Program-made: the position numbers and the translations under genes | DNA from: Solwaraspora sp. WMMD1047 | GTDB lineage: Bacteria; Actinomycetota; Actinomycetes; Mycobacteriales; Micromonosporaceae | Reading direction: 5' to 3' | NCBI RefSeq assembly: GCF_029626155.1 | Contig: NZ_JARUBL010000001.1 | Location: forward strand, 4,320,501-4,384,500 | DNA: 64,000 nucleotides | Notes under the pieces: model-generated | What the model was told of the DNA's origin: nothing | The model's database searches: none | Seen by the model: only the letters and a program-made list of their open reading frames with translations | In this document: positions 38,401 through 45,233 of the stretch, piece after piece | Layout of the letters: every line of letters begins with the position of its first letter | Position numbering within the stretch: position 1 is the stretch's first letter

Positions 38401-38804
38401 CCACCGGCATCGTCGTACGCGACGATGAGCGGCAGATCGGCCCGCCGGTCGTAACCGTGCTCCAGCAGCAGCGTGACGTCGAAGAGGCGGCGGTCCAACC
38501 GGTCCCGCTGGATCAGTCCCAGGGCGTCGTGCGGGATGACGTATCGGCGCTGGCCGTCCTGTTGGGTCAGGAACCGTACCCCGGCGCGGCCCTGGCCCGG
38601 CTGGACGCGCAGCGGCCCGCCCCCGGACACGGTGACCCGGTCGCCGGTGACCAGCGTGACCGTCCGCGCCGCCCCACCCGGGAGCGACGGGGCGCCGGCC
38701 GCGACGGCCCCCGGGCCGGCCGCGACGGTCACCACCACGGCGGCCGATATCGCGACCACAACCGCCAGTGGGCGCGCGACGGCGACCCTCCACATTCGAC
38801 GCAT
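35409..38804 (-). CDS. secreted S8 (subtilisin-like) serine peptidase
   Basis: The 1131-residue precursor has a signal peptide (about 1-36) and a propeptide rich in TLVTGDRVTV-type sequence to about 215. The S8 catalytic domain follows: Asp in VAVLDSGVDTAHPDL (~240), His in YGHGTHVAS (~275) and Ser in SGTSMATPHVAGAAALL (~446). All three triad residues are present. The following ~680 residues are beta-rich and probably help substrate binding or cell-surface attachment. It is an extracellular protease, likely in protein scavenging or peptide maturation. No immunity or export gene is nearby. Confidence 0.92.
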   Translation of the reverse strand: MRRMWRVAVARPLAVVVAISAAVVVTVAAGPGAVAAGAPSLPGGAARTVTLVTGDRVTVSGGGPLRVQPGQGRAGVRFLTQQDGQRRYVIPHDALGLIQRDRLDRRLFDVTLLLEHGYDRRADLPLIVAYDDAGGARRSGRDGAGVPGATVVRELPAIDGVSMRADRAAMADFWRGITGTTEAAGRAGGGGRRTALADGMAKVWLDGMRTLSLATSVPQIGAPAAWQAGYDGTGVTVAVLDSGVDTAHPDLVGRIALAENFTGDAEDGRDRYGHGTHVASTIGGSGAASDGRNRGVAPGARLISGKVCVATGDCAESWILAGMQWAAEQGATVVNMSLGGPDSAGDDPMETAVETLTEQYDTLFVAAAGNDGQDASVGSPASADSALAVGAVDSTDALAWFSSRGPRFHDSAVKPDLTGPGVEITAARSADGWIGEPGQPYVGSSGTSMATPHVAGAAALLAQRRPDWSAPQLKAALMGSASPGPDGGVFGHGAGRVDAARAIGQAVTADPPSVSLGHHPAPHGDDHPVTRTLTYRNHGSAPITLDLAVRAGGPDGAPPPAGLFSTSADRVTVPAGGQATVEVTGDTRAVTADGYYTGYLVATAGEQVVRTPLGAVAGPEEHELTLHMIDRAGRPAELYAGTLVRTDAPGLYRLDQVGGTVRLRLPAGRYALLATVYSDPWSGSPDTTVLAQPRLDLTGAQTVPVDARLGRPVTVSVPSTSAVQYLAEVATQVSANGARHSEVVFSWDPARLYTGQLGSATDPALTAKVGAWFAEPTAVGGVNGSPTVYNLAWFVDGHLPTGFTRAVAAADLATVHAEHARLAPGGRAEKYAYAIAPGRMDAGGNVSLLEYETPFGRTEYFNTDGGGEWVSGFDEWTRLDSGQRAYVSGAVGPLTRYRAGREYTERWNRGVFGPALSAPGLAGSWGVKRTDNTIEAALPLFSDGAGRLGSGYTNTSRTALYRDGALVAEEPYLSGTFPGQPDGEAAYRLEATADRTGLVPLSTRVSAAWTFRSAAGPAGAVRPLPLTTVAFDTGLAAADAAPAGRVHPVPLRVVPQPGSAAGPARRLSVAVSFDDGATWREVKVRDTPGGGVMLVPHPAGDGYASLRASVTDADGNTVEQTVIRAYRISGG

Positions 38805-38987
38805 GTTTCCCCCGTGTCGTCGAGCGGTGCCTCAAGCCCGCCGATGGATCGGAGAGACATTCAACATCGAGGTGCGCTGATCGGTCAACCTGCGGCTCAC
38901 CGACGCCGGCTTCACCTTGGACCATCCGAGGTGGTCGGCCGCCGCTGCGGACCTGGCGTCGCGGCGCCACAGGAGCTGACCAGTCCC

Positions 38988-39584
38988 CTACCGGATCGTC
39001 TCGTCGCCGAAGGTCGCGGCCAGCGCCTTCGCGATCAGGTCGGGCAGGTCGGTGCGGCCGTCGTCGTTCGCCCAGCGCACCAGCGCGGTGTGCATGGCGG
39101 CCAGGCAGGCGCTGGCGGCGGCCTCGGCCTGGAAGGCGGCGTCCGGGTCGGTGGCCTCGATCCCGAGACCGGCCACGATGGCCCGCTGTAGCGCGTAGTG
39201 GTTGTCCAGGTGCCTGGCCCGGAGGGCGGGCGTCGAGATCATCAGCCTCAGTCGGGCCAGTAGGAACCGGTCGTCGGAGGCGGTCAGCGCCCGCGCCGAG
39301 TCGACGAGCGCGCCGCCGATGCGGCGTGGCAGCGGCTGGCCGGCGGGCGTGGCGGCGATCCGCTCGGCGACCAACGGGCCGTTCTGGTCGACCAGCACCA
39401 GGTCCTCCTTGGTGGGGAAGTGCCGATACACCGTCATCGGGGACACCCCGGCGGCCTCGGCCACGTCGTTGACGGTCGTGCCGTCGTACCCGCGCTCGAC
39501 GAACAACCGCACCGCGTGTGCCTGGATCACGCGCTGCGTCTCGGCCCGTCGCTGCTCCCGCAGGGTGGAGTGTCGCTCGCCCAT
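38988..39584 (-). CDS. TetR/AcrR-family transcriptional repressor
   Basis: The 198-residue protein has an N-terminal TetR helix-turn-helix: FVERGYDGTTVNDVAEAAGVSPMTVYRHFPTKEDLV, split across residues about 26-62. A C-terminal ligand domain follows. It is divergent from an SDR gene, with a 53-base intergenic space containing a perfect inverted repeat, so it most likely represses that gene and itself. The ATG at 39584 is chosen because the upstream extension would cover the operator. The inducer is unknown. Confidence 0.9.
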   Translation of the reverse strand: MGERHSTLREQRRAETQRVIQAHAVRLFVERGYDGTTVNDVAEAAGVSPMTVYRHFPTKEDLVLVDQNGPLVAERIAATPAGQPLPRRIGGALVDSARALTASDDRFLLARLRLMISTPALRARHLDNHYALQRAIVAGLGIEATDPDAAFQAEAAASACLAAMHTALVRWANDDGRTDLPDLIAKALAATFGDETIR

Positions 39585-39603
39585 GTGGTAGACACTATCG
39601 CAC

Positions 39604-39618
39604 TGGTAGTAACTACCA
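39604..39618. promoter_or_regulatory. candidate TetR operator
   Basis: TGGTAGT-A-ACTACCA is a perfect 7+1+7 inverted repeat between the divergent TetR and SDR genes. A looser GTGGTAG half site lies at about 39585-39591. Binding here would block both promoters. Confidence 0.75.
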
Positions 39619-39637
39619 TTTAGGGAGTAGCTAACAC

Positions 39638-40402
39638 ATGGATGATCTGATCGGCAGGACAACCCTGGTGACCGGCGCGTCGCGCGGCATCGGAAAGGCC
39701 ATCGCGCTCCGGCTGGCAGCGCGGGGTGCGACGGTCATCGCACACTTCGGCACGGACCAGGACGGCGCGTCGGAGACGGTCGACCAGATCGAGCGGGCCG
39801 GCGGAACGGCGTACGCCGTCGGCGCCGAGTTGGGTGTGACCGGAGACGTCGAGACCCTGTTCGCCGGGGTCGAGGCCGCGCTGGCCGGGCGGCAGCTCGA
39901 CATCCTCGTCAACAACGCCGCTGCGCCACCTGCCGGCCCGCTCGGCGCCACCACACCGGCCGCCTTCGACCGGCTCTTCGCGGTGAACGTGCGGGCCCCG
40001 TACTTCATCATCGAGCGGGCGCTGGCCCTGCTCAACGACGGCGGCCGGATCATCACGATCTCGTCGGTGGCGACCCGGATGGCCAACGCCACCCAGACGT
40101 CGTTCGCCATGACCAAGGGCGCGGTCGAGACGATGACCCTGACGCTTGCCAACCAGCTCGGCGCCCGGGGCATCACGGTCAACGCCGTCGCGCCCGGCGC
40201 CACCCGGACGGCCACCAACGGGCCGGTTTTCGAGACCCCGGGGCTGACCGAACTGATCACCGGCATGACGGCGCTCGGCCGGCTGGGCGGAACCGGTGAC
40301 GTCGCCGACGTGGTCGCGTTCCTCGCCTCCGACGCCGCGCGCTGGGTCACCGGGCAGGTCATCGACGCCAGCGGCGGCCTCTTCCTCGGCCCACGCGCTT
40401 GA
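39638..40402 (+). CDS. SDR-family NAD(P)-dependent oxidoreductase
   Basis: The 254-residue Rossmann protein has the classical SDR cofactor motif TGASRGIGKA (14-23) and NNAA in DILVNNAAAPP. The catalytic Ser is in ITISSVATRMANAT. A fungal/bacterial FabG-like ending includes GGTGDVADVVAFLASDAARWVTGQ. Where a canonical YxxxK is expected the sequence reads TSFAMTKGAVE, so the catalytic Tyr seems replaced by Phe. It may therefore be catalytically unusual. It is controlled by the divergent TetR gene. The substrate is unknown. Confidence 0.88.
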   Translation: MDDLIGRTTLVTGASRGIGKAIALRLAARGATVIAHFGTDQDGASETVDQIERAGGTAYAVGAELGVTGDVETLFAGVEAALAGRQLDILVNNAAAPPAGPLGATTPAAFDRLFAVNVRAPYFIIERALALLNDGGRIITISSVATRMANATQTSFAMTKGAVETMTLTLANQLGARGITVNAVAPGATRTATNGPVFETPGLTELITGMTALGRLGGTGDVADVVAFLASDAARWVTGQVIDASGGLFLGPRA

Positions 40403-40414
40403 GATTGCGCCCGG

Positions 40415-40939
40415 TCAGTGCCTGCGGCGCAATTCCCTTAGCACGCCGTGCCGGCGTAGGGCCCACGCCAGCCGCCGGACGCTGGGGTGCCGCACGAACA
40501 ACACCGCGACCCGGCGGATCAGGCCGAACCGACTGTCCCGCACCTGATTCTCGGCCGCCGCCCAGATCAGCTCCCGCACCTTCGCGCTGTCGAGCACCGC
40601 CCGCACCTCACGCCGCACCGCGGGATCCTCGGCCGCCGACGCGACGGCGGCGGCCTGACCGGGCCGATCCGCCAGCGGCTCCACCGCCGCAGCGATCAGC
40701 GGCCGTCGCACCTCGTCGCGCTCCAGCAGCAGCAGTACGGCCTCGCGGATCTCGACCGAGTCCGACGCGGACCGCAGCAGGGTCAGCAGGCTGCGCTCAA
40801 CCTCGCGGTTCTGGTCCGAGACGGCCAGCGCCGCCAGCAGCGTGGCCACCTCGTCGAGATCGATGAGGTGTTGCACACCGCTGCGGAACTCCGGCAGTTC
40901 CCAGGCGACCTGCAGACCCTTGGCGAGATTGCGGTTCAT
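40415..40939 (-). CDS. hypothetical helical protein
   Basis: The 174-residue product is entirely alpha-helical with HEAT-like repetitive pattern (NREVERSLLTLLRSAS, EIREAVLLLLERDEVRRPL, DPAVRREVRAVLDSAKV). It ends in a basic tail. I do not recognise a named family. It is probably cytoplasmic or peripheral and may serve as a protein-binding scaffold. The ATG at 40939 is chosen because the earlier in-frame region has no recognisable structure. Convergent with the SDR gene (12-base gap). Confidence 0.6.
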   Translation of the reverse strand: MNRNLAKGLQVAWELPEFRSGVQHLIDLDEVATLLAALAVSDQNREVERSLLTLLRSASDSVEIREAVLLLLERDEVRRPLIAAAVEPLADRPGQAAAVASAAEDPAVRREVRAVLDSAKVRELIWAAAENQVRDSRFGLIRRVAVLFVRHPSVRRLAWALRRHGVLRELRRRH

Positions 40940-41072
40940 GGCCCACCCGCTACCCGGAAACGACAGGCGACGAAACCCGCGCTCGCCGGTGGCGGGGCGA
41001 CAGCCCGTCCGGCGCAAATCACGACGGTCATGGGTGCGGCCGAGGTGGTGGCCCGGCCGCACCCGGTCCTGA

Positions 41073-41678
41073 TCAGCAGACCGCCTGGCCCATGAAGTTC
41101 CTGAGGACGAAGTTGGCCAGCCCGGCCTGGAAGTAGCCGACACCAGCGCGGATCGGGTGCCCGGTGTACAACTCCACTCGGGAACCGATGCGAACGACGT
41201 ACGCCTGCTCACCGTCGGGGTTGCGGATCAGGCGGCCGCGGTCGCCGTAGATGCTCTCGAGCTCGCTCCAGCTCATGCCGACCGACGCGCCGGCGGGAGA
41301 CCGGGGCGGGACGGTGGCGGTGCCGACCTCCACCAGCCGGCCCGCCCGGAAGGCCAGAATGAGCGCCCCCGACCATTCGCCCGTCACTCCGGTGAGTACG
41401 ACGTCACACTCCTGCGGCGGGGTGACCCAGTCGATCAGACCGGCCTCATGCAGGGCCTGCAGCCGAGCGCCGATCCGATACGGACCCGCACCGCGAACAC
41501 TCAACACCGACCCGACGGGAAGCTCCATGGCGGTGCCGGCCGACGTCAGGCCGGCCAGTTCGGTGTACGCCGGGCCTGCTGCGCGGGGCGAGGCGGACCC
41601 GGGTAACGCCGCCATGACGAGCAGCCCCAGGGCCAGCACACCGACGGCGACGAAACGTGGAAATGAGGGACGATTCAT
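41073..41678 (-). CDS. hypothetical secreted protein
   Basis: The 201-residue precursor has a clear signal peptide (about 1-30, FVAVGVLALGLLVMAALPGSAS). A small extracellular domain follows, with two repeats of an AGSA-like loop and the segments SVGMSWSELESIYGDRG and VRIGSRVELYTGHP. The former pattern recalls short secreted domains found in actinomycetes, but no function is known. One cysteine is at the very C-terminus, and one sits in PPQECDVVLTG; they may pair. The start follows AGGAGAGCTGTC, a strong ribosome site. Confidence 0.65.
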   Translation of the reverse strand: MNRPSFPRFVAVGVLALGLLVMAALPGSASPRAAGPAYTELAGLTSAGTAMELPVGSVLSVRGAGPYRIGARLQALHEAGLIDWVTPPQECDVVLTGVTGEWSGALILAFRAGRLVEVGTATVPPRSPAGASVGMSWSELESIYGDRGRLIRNPDGEQAYVVRIGSRVELYTGHPIRAGVGYFQAGLANFVLRNFMGQAVC

Positions 41679-41739
41679 GACAGCTCTCCTCAGTCGTGGC
41701 GACCTTCCAAGAAGTCAGTCCGCTCTCCACCCACTTTTG

Positions 41740-41946
41740 TTCGCCGCTTCCCGGCATCAGACCGGCAAGGTGGAACTTGACCGTACTCATGCTGATGTGC
41801 AGTTCTCGCGCGATCTCGGCGTTCGTCCTGCCACGGGTGGCCTCGACGCCGTCCAGGATCGGCATCCAGATGTCGAACAGGCACGTCCGGCCGTAGCCGG
41901 CAGGCCAGCGCGACCGCCACCCGCCCGTCGGCTACCTGCCTGACCA
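41740..41946 (-). pseudogene. decayed LuxR/NarL response regulator remnant
   Basis: On the minus strand one frame gives the receiver piece ADGRVAVALACRLRPDV. A frame change then gives FDIWMPILDGVEATRG, followed without any linker by an HTH piece NAEIARELHISMSTVKFHL. So a frameshift and an internal deletion of roughly the second half of the receiver have occurred. The intact family member at 52.5 kb shows the expected spacing. No start codon or promoter survives. It is a relic. Confidence 0.75.
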
Positions 41947-42034
41947 CTGCTGGTCATCACCCGGGTCGCCTGGACCTGGCCGAGATAGCGGCGGGACGTC
42001 GCGCTGAGCGCCGCTCCTCGGCAGGAGATGGTCG

Positions 42035-43555
42035 TCAGACAACCGTGCGTGACCACTGCTGGTTGGTGCCGGTGTTGCAGGTGTACTGCTTGAGGACGAC
42101 GCCGTCGGTGGTCGAGGCGGCGGGTACGTCCACGCATTTGCCGCTGTGGCGGGCGCGGAGTTGGAAGTAGCTGCCGTTGGTGACCAGTTGGAACTGTTGG
42201 TTGGTGCCGGTGCCGCAGGTGTACTGGATGAGGTCGGCGCCGTCGGTGGTGGAGGCGCTGACCACGTCGAGGCATTTGCCGCTGTGCCGGCTGATGATGC
42301 GTTGGTGGCCGCCGCCGGCGTCCTCGAACCGCCACTGCTGCCACGGGTTGCCGCCGTAGGTGTACTGGCCGATGCGCGCGCCGTTGTCGGTGTTCGGTTG
42401 CTGGACGTCCATGGCCTTGCCGCTGTGTCGCACGGTGAGCCGGTAGACCGATCCGGTCGATGGTGGCGGGGTCGTCGGGTCCGGTCCGATCGTGTCGCCC
42501 CACCCGTAGCGGATCCGGTCGGCGCCGGAGGGGTTGCGGACGGTCAGGTTGAGGTCGGTGCCGCTGCCGGTGAGGGCGAACATCGAGTACCAGTCGTAGC
42601 CGATGGTGCCGGGTTTGCCGCCCAGCGCCGGCCAGTAGGTGCCGCCCATCTGGTTGTCCCGCATCACCTGCGCCATGGCGCGGATGTGGCGCACGAAGTT
42701 GTCGGTGCTGCCCGCGTCGGCGTAGTTGCGGCCGTCGTTCATCGGCGCGCCGAACTCGGTCGCGACCGCCCGGGAGGCGCAGGTGCCCAGCCGGGTCTGG
42801 ATGTGACTACGGAACGCGTCGTAGGACATCTCGCCGTAGAAGAAGGCGTAGTGGTGGAAGGAGAGCAACGTCGCGTTGAAGCGGCTGTCGTTGCAGATGT
42901 CGCGTAGGTCCTGGCTGTAGCCGGTGCCGCCGATGAGGACCCGGCTGGGCACCGCCGAGTAGTGGTGGCTGAGCCAGTTCGCCGCGACGTTGCGCCAGTC
43001 CGCCGAGCTGTAGCCGTGCGGCTCGTTCATCGGCTCGAAGTAGACACTGGGGTTCGAGCCGTACGTGTTGGTCACCGTGGACCACATCGCGTTCCACGCG
43101 GCGAGGTTCGTGATCCGCCCGCCCGAGGCGGCGCCGTCCTCCCAGTAGGCGAGGATGACCTTGAACCCGCGGGCGGTGGCGGCGTCGATGGCGCCCCGGT
43201 ACGCCTCCCACCACGCGGTCCCCACCGTGTGGGTGTTGATCGGCAACCGGACGGTGTTGACCCCCATGCTGGCGGCCATGTCGTCATAGAGGGCATTGGC
43301 CTTGGCCCGCACCGTCGCGTTGCTGTCCGACGCGCTCATCCCATGCAGCACGAGCGGACCGGTGCTGAAGTTGTCACCCAACACCGCCCAGTTCATGCCA
43401 CGGAACTGGGCGGTGGCAGCAGCCGCCGGCGACGCCGCCACGACGACGACGACACCAGTCACCGCCGTCAACGCTCCCACCAGGGCGACCAACAGACGGC
43501 GCAACAGCCGGGCGCTCCCCGACGGGTACGCCTGGGGCAGCCCGCTCCGTGTCAT
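42035..43555 (-). CDS. secreted GH5-like glycoside hydrolase with CBM13/ricin-type lectin domain
   Basis: The 506-residue precursor has a signal peptide (about 1-50). The GH5-type catalytic domain carries the acid/base Glu in YFEPMNEPHG (~174) and the nucleophile Glu in AVATEFGAP (~267). A short Pro/Thr linker (PDPTTPPPST) leads to a C-terminal beta-trefoil CBM13 with three QxW-type repeats (SGKAMDV, SGKCLDV, SGKCVDV). It should cut beta-glucans or mannans outside the cell; the exact specificity is not visible. The ATG at 43555 is chosen; an in-frame ATG 24 codons upstream lacks support. Confidence 0.88.
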   Translation of the reverse strand: MTRSGLPQAYPSGSARLLRRLLVALVGALTAVTGVVVVVAASPAAAATAQFRGMNWAVLGDNFSTGPLVLHGMSASDSNATVRAKANALYDDMAASMGVNTVRLPINTHTVGTAWWEAYRGAIDAATARGFKVILAYWEDGAASGGRITNLAAWNAMWSTVTNTYGSNPSVYFEPMNEPHGYSSADWRNVAANWLSHHYSAVPSRVLIGGTGYSQDLRDICNDSRFNATLLSFHHYAFFYGEMSYDAFRSHIQTRLGTCASRAVATEFGAPMNDGRNYADAGSTDNFVRHIRAMAQVMRDNQMGGTYWPALGGKPGTIGYDWYSMFALTGSGTDLNLTVRNPSGADRIRYGWGDTIGPDPTTPPPSTGSVYRLTVRHSGKAMDVQQPNTDNGARIGQYTYGGNPWQQWRFEDAGGGHQRIISRHSGKCLDVVSASTTDGADLIQYTCGTGTNQQFQLVTNGSYFQLRARHSGKCVDVPAASTTDGVVLKQYTCNTGTNQQWSRTVV

Positions 43556-43600
43556 GACATGTCCAATCGGCAGGTACGTTAAGGCCGTGTTACGGGCAAG

Positions 43601-43614
43601 TGTTAGCGCTCTCA
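43601..43614. promoter_or_regulatory. candidate LacI-type operator upstream of the GH5 gene
   Basis: TGTTAGCGCTCTCA is a near-palindrome around AGCGCT, the type bound by LacI/CebR-family sugar regulators. It lies about 50 bases before the GH5 start. One copy only. Confidence 0.4.
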
Positions 43615-43744
43615 TCCCGGCTGTCAAGGCATCGAAGACGATCGACGTCGGGTCGGCGAGAAAAAGTCGTTGCCCCGACGATCATCCGGGGCGTACCGTT
43701 TGAGCACAGGCAAGGACCGGAGCGACCGAGCGAGGAGGACCGAC

Positions 43745-43861
43745 GTGTTGCGGCAAGCCAACAGTGCACCGTGGCGACTGATGTCGCTCGGCGAAGCGGT
43801 CGCGCCTTGTAACGGTCGCGTCCGAATTGACGACTATGAGCTGGATGGGTGGCCCGGCTAG
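43745..43861 (+). CDS. possible 38-residue small protein upstream of the tRNA array
   Basis: A GTG start at 43745 is preceded by GAGGAGGACC, a strong ribosome site with 8-base spacing. The product begins MLRQANSAPWRLMSLG and ends DDYELDGWPG, and resembles nothing I know. An intrinsic terminator with a T-tract lies 17 bases after the stop, so a short transcript of its own is likely. It could be a real small protein, a leader peptide for the tRNA array, or part of a small RNA. Confidence 0.45.
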   Translation: MLRQANSAPWRLMSLGEAVAPCNGRVRIDDYELDGWPG

Positions 43862-43878
43862 ACCGGAGCCGATCGCGT

Positions 43879-43914
43879 AGCCGCCCACCCAGGCCAGGGA
43901 CCGGGCGGCTTTTT
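43879..43914 (+). terminator. intrinsic terminator with T-tract before the tRNA array
   Basis: AGCCGCCC (43879-43886) pairs with GGGCGGCT (43903-43910), followed by TTTTT. Such T-tracts are rare in this high-GC window. It separates the 38-codon ORF from the tRNA array. Confidence 0.8.
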
Positions 43915-43946
43915 CGTACCCCGATCCCAGATCTTTGTTCGTGCTC

Positions 43947-44021
43947 AGGGGTGTAGCTCAGTTCGGTCAGAGCGCCGGCCTCCAAATCCGGATGTCGCGG
44001 GTTCGAATCCTGCCGCCCCTG
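43947..44021 (+). tRNA. tRNA-Trp (CCA)
   Basis: Acceptor AGGGGTG pairs with CGCCCCT. The anticodon loop CTCCAAA gives CCA. The last anticodon-stem pair is a C/T mismatch, and T-arm GCGGG/CCTGC has one G-T pair. First member of the array. CCA end not encoded. Confidence 0.75.
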
Positions 44022-44100
44022 CTTCTCCCCCGACCTCGGCCGGCGGGACTGATAGTTGAGAACTCCACAGCGGATGGCATGAAATCCGGCGGCGCCGCCT

Positions 44101-44119
44101 GCGCAGCAAATGGCTGCGC
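44101..44119 (+). other. hairpin between tRNA-Trp and tRNA-Pro
   Basis: GCGCAGC (44101-44107) pairs perfectly with GCTGCGC around AAATG. It lies in the longest tRNA-free space (44022-44129) of the array's first half; possibly a processing or termination signal. Confidence 0.45.
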
Positions 44120-44129
44120 CGCCGGGAAA

Positions 44130-44202
44130 CGGGAACGACCGGCGCGGTGACCGGACCTGGTTTGGGACCAGGAAGCGTGGGGTTCGACTCCCCAGTTCCC
44201 GA
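44130..44202 (+). tRNA. tRNA-Pro (TGG)
   Basis: Acceptor CGGGAAC/GTTCCCG is perfect. Anticodon arm CCTGG-TTTGGGA-CCAGG gives TGG. T-arm TGGGG/CCCCA. Confidence 0.85.
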
Positions 44203-44207
44203 CGCAT

Positions 44208-44279
44208 GCGGTACTCGCCACAGGTAGGGCACCACTCTTCCACAGTGGCACAGACCGGGTTCGAGTCCCGGGTACCGCT
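44208..44279 (+). tRNA. tRNA-Gly (TCC)
   Basis: Acceptor GCGGTAC/GTACCGC is perfect. Anticodon arm CCACT-CTTCCAC-AGTGG gives TCC. T-arm CCGGG-TTCGAGT-CCCGG. Confidence 0.88.
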
Positions 44280-44284
44280 CTCGA

Positions 44285-44356
44285 TGGGGATTCGGCTAGT
44301 CGGCAGGCCACCGGGTTTTGGCCCCGGACGGGCGGGTTCGAATCCTGCATCCCCAG
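44285..44356 (+). tRNA. tRNA-Gln (TTG)
   Basis: Acceptor TGGGGAT/ATCCCCA is perfect. The loop TTTTGGC gives TTG. Discriminator G is followed by encoded CCA (44357-44359). Confidence 0.85.
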
Positions 44357-44360
44357 CCAC

Positions 44361-44432
44361 GCCCCGGTAGCCCAACGGTAGAGGCGGCCGGCCAAACCTG
44401 GCTCAGTGCGGGTTCGAGTCCCGCCCGTGGTA
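44361..44432 (+). tRNA. degenerate tRNA, possibly Leu (CAA), with 6-base anticodon loop
   Basis: T-arm GCGGG-TTCGAGT-CCCGC is perfect and CCA is encoded (44433-44435). The acceptor GCCCCGG/CCGTGGT has one mismatch. Anticodon stem GCCGG/CTGGC encloses only CCAAAC, so the usual T33 is missing. If it was deleted, the anticodon is CAA (Leu), but there is no long variable arm. Confidence 0.5.
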
Positions 44433-44452
44433 CCACGGACTTTCAAGGCCAT

Positions 44453-44523
44453 GCGGCTGTAGCTCAACGGCAGAGCGCCACCTTGCCGAGGTGGACATCG
44501 GGGTTCGACTCCCCGCAGCCGCT
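44453..44523 (+). tRNA. tRNA-Gly (GCC)
   Basis: Acceptor GCGGCTG/CAGCCGC and anticodon arm CCACC-TTGCCGA-GGTGG are perfect, giving GCC. Discriminator T is followed by CCA (44524-44526). Confidence 0.88.
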
Positions 44524-44559
44524 CCAACCGAACAACCACGACAACGAAGGGAGTATCCG

Positions 44560-45000
44560 GTGGACGTGCTGGTCATCAACGCCGATCTCGGCCCGCTCCA
44601 CCGGGTCAGTCTCCGGCACGCGATCCGAATGCTCTGCCGGCAGGTCGCCGAGATCCACGAGGCGCAGCCCGACCGGCTGATCGGCGTCTACCCGATGCCG
44701 ACCGTGGTCCGGCTCGTCCGGTATGTCGTCACGAAGTGGCGCTACGCCAGGGGGCCGACCTGGTCCCGCAAGGGCGTGCTCACCCGCGACGGCCGCACCT
44801 GCGGCTACTGCGGCGGGCACGCCACCACCGTCGACCACGTCCTGCCCCGCTCGCGCGGTGGCCGGAACTCCTGGTCGAACACGGTGGCGTCCTGTTACGA
44901 CTGCAACCAGCGCAAGGGCGACCGCACCCCCGCCGAGGCGGGCATGACGTTGCGGTCCAAGCCGGCGGCGCCCACGTGGGTCGCCCTCGCCCAGCGCTGA
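44560..45000 (+). CDS. HNH endonuclease inside the tRNA array
   Basis: The 146-residue protein has an HNH nuclease domain with zinc ligands CGYC (81-84) and CYDC (112-115). The first catalytic His is in TTVDHVLPRSRGG (~93), with an Asn in the WSNT segment. The GTG start has GAAGGGAG seven bases upstream and lies 36 bases after tRNA-Gly(GCC). HNH genes are a recurrent companion of actinobacterial tRNA arrays (general knowledge), suggesting a mobile origin; whether it cuts DNA for homing is not shown. It sits on the same strand as all tRNAs. Confidence 0.88.
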   Translation: MDVLVINADLGPLHRVSLRHAIRMLCRQVAEIHEAQPDRLIGVYPMPTVVRLVRYVVTKWRYARGPTWSRKGVLTRDGRTCGYCGGHATTVDHVLPRSRGGRNSWSNTVASCYDCNQRKGDRTPAEAGMTLRSKPAAPTWVALAQR

Positions 45001-45003
45001 TCC

Positions 45004-45033
45004 GGCCGGCGGAAACCAGGGGGTCCGCCGGCC
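45004..45033 (+). terminator. hairpin after the HNH gene
   Basis: GGCCGGCGGA (45004-45013) pairs perfectly with TCCGCCGGCC (45024-45033) around a 10-base loop, directly after the HNH stop. No T-tract. Confidence 0.7.
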
Positions 45034-45037
45034 ACCT

Positions 45038-45111
45038 TCCCGGATCGTCCAATCGGTAGGACGCCTGACTCTGGATCAGGAAATCGCCAGGTTCGAATCC
45101 TCGTCCGGGAG
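45038..45111 (+). tRNA. tRNA-Gln (CTG)
   Basis: Acceptor TCCCGGA/TCCGGGA is perfect. Anticodon arm CCTGA-CTCTGGA-TCAGG gives CTG. One mismatch in T-stem CCAGG/CCTCG. Discriminator G. Confidence 0.82.
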
Positions 45112-45125
45112 CGCAACGCGCGGGG

Positions 45126-45153
45126 GTCGGTTCGAGTCCGGCCGGCGGCTCCA
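45126..45153 (+). pseudogene. tRNA 3' half fragment (T-arm plus acceptor)
   Basis: T-arm GTCGG-TTCGAGT-CCGGC is followed by CGGCGGC, T and encoded CCA. There is no 5' half: only 14 bases separate it from the preceding tRNA. This is a truncated tRNA. Confidence 0.7.
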
Positions 45154-45154
45154 C

Positions 45155-45223
45155 GGGGTACGTGCTGGTGCACAGGCTCGCTTTGCAAGCCTGCCGCGCG
45201 GGGTTCGACTCCCCGGTACTCCA
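45155..45223 (+). tRNA. tRNA-Ala (TGC)-like, enlarged anticodon loop
   Basis: Acceptor GGGGTAC/GTACTCC (one G-T) and T-arm CGGGG/CCCCG are good. The anticodon TGC sits in TTTGCAA, but the stem that pairs, CAGGC/GCCTG, encloses 11 bases. The D-arm is very short. Function doubtful. Confidence 0.55.
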
Positions 45224-45233
45224 CGCAGTTCAT

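Noticed and set aside
35514-39191. 1225-codon plus-strand ORF
   Set aside because: Antisense to a complete S8 peptidase with all three catalytic motifs; high-GC mirror artefact.
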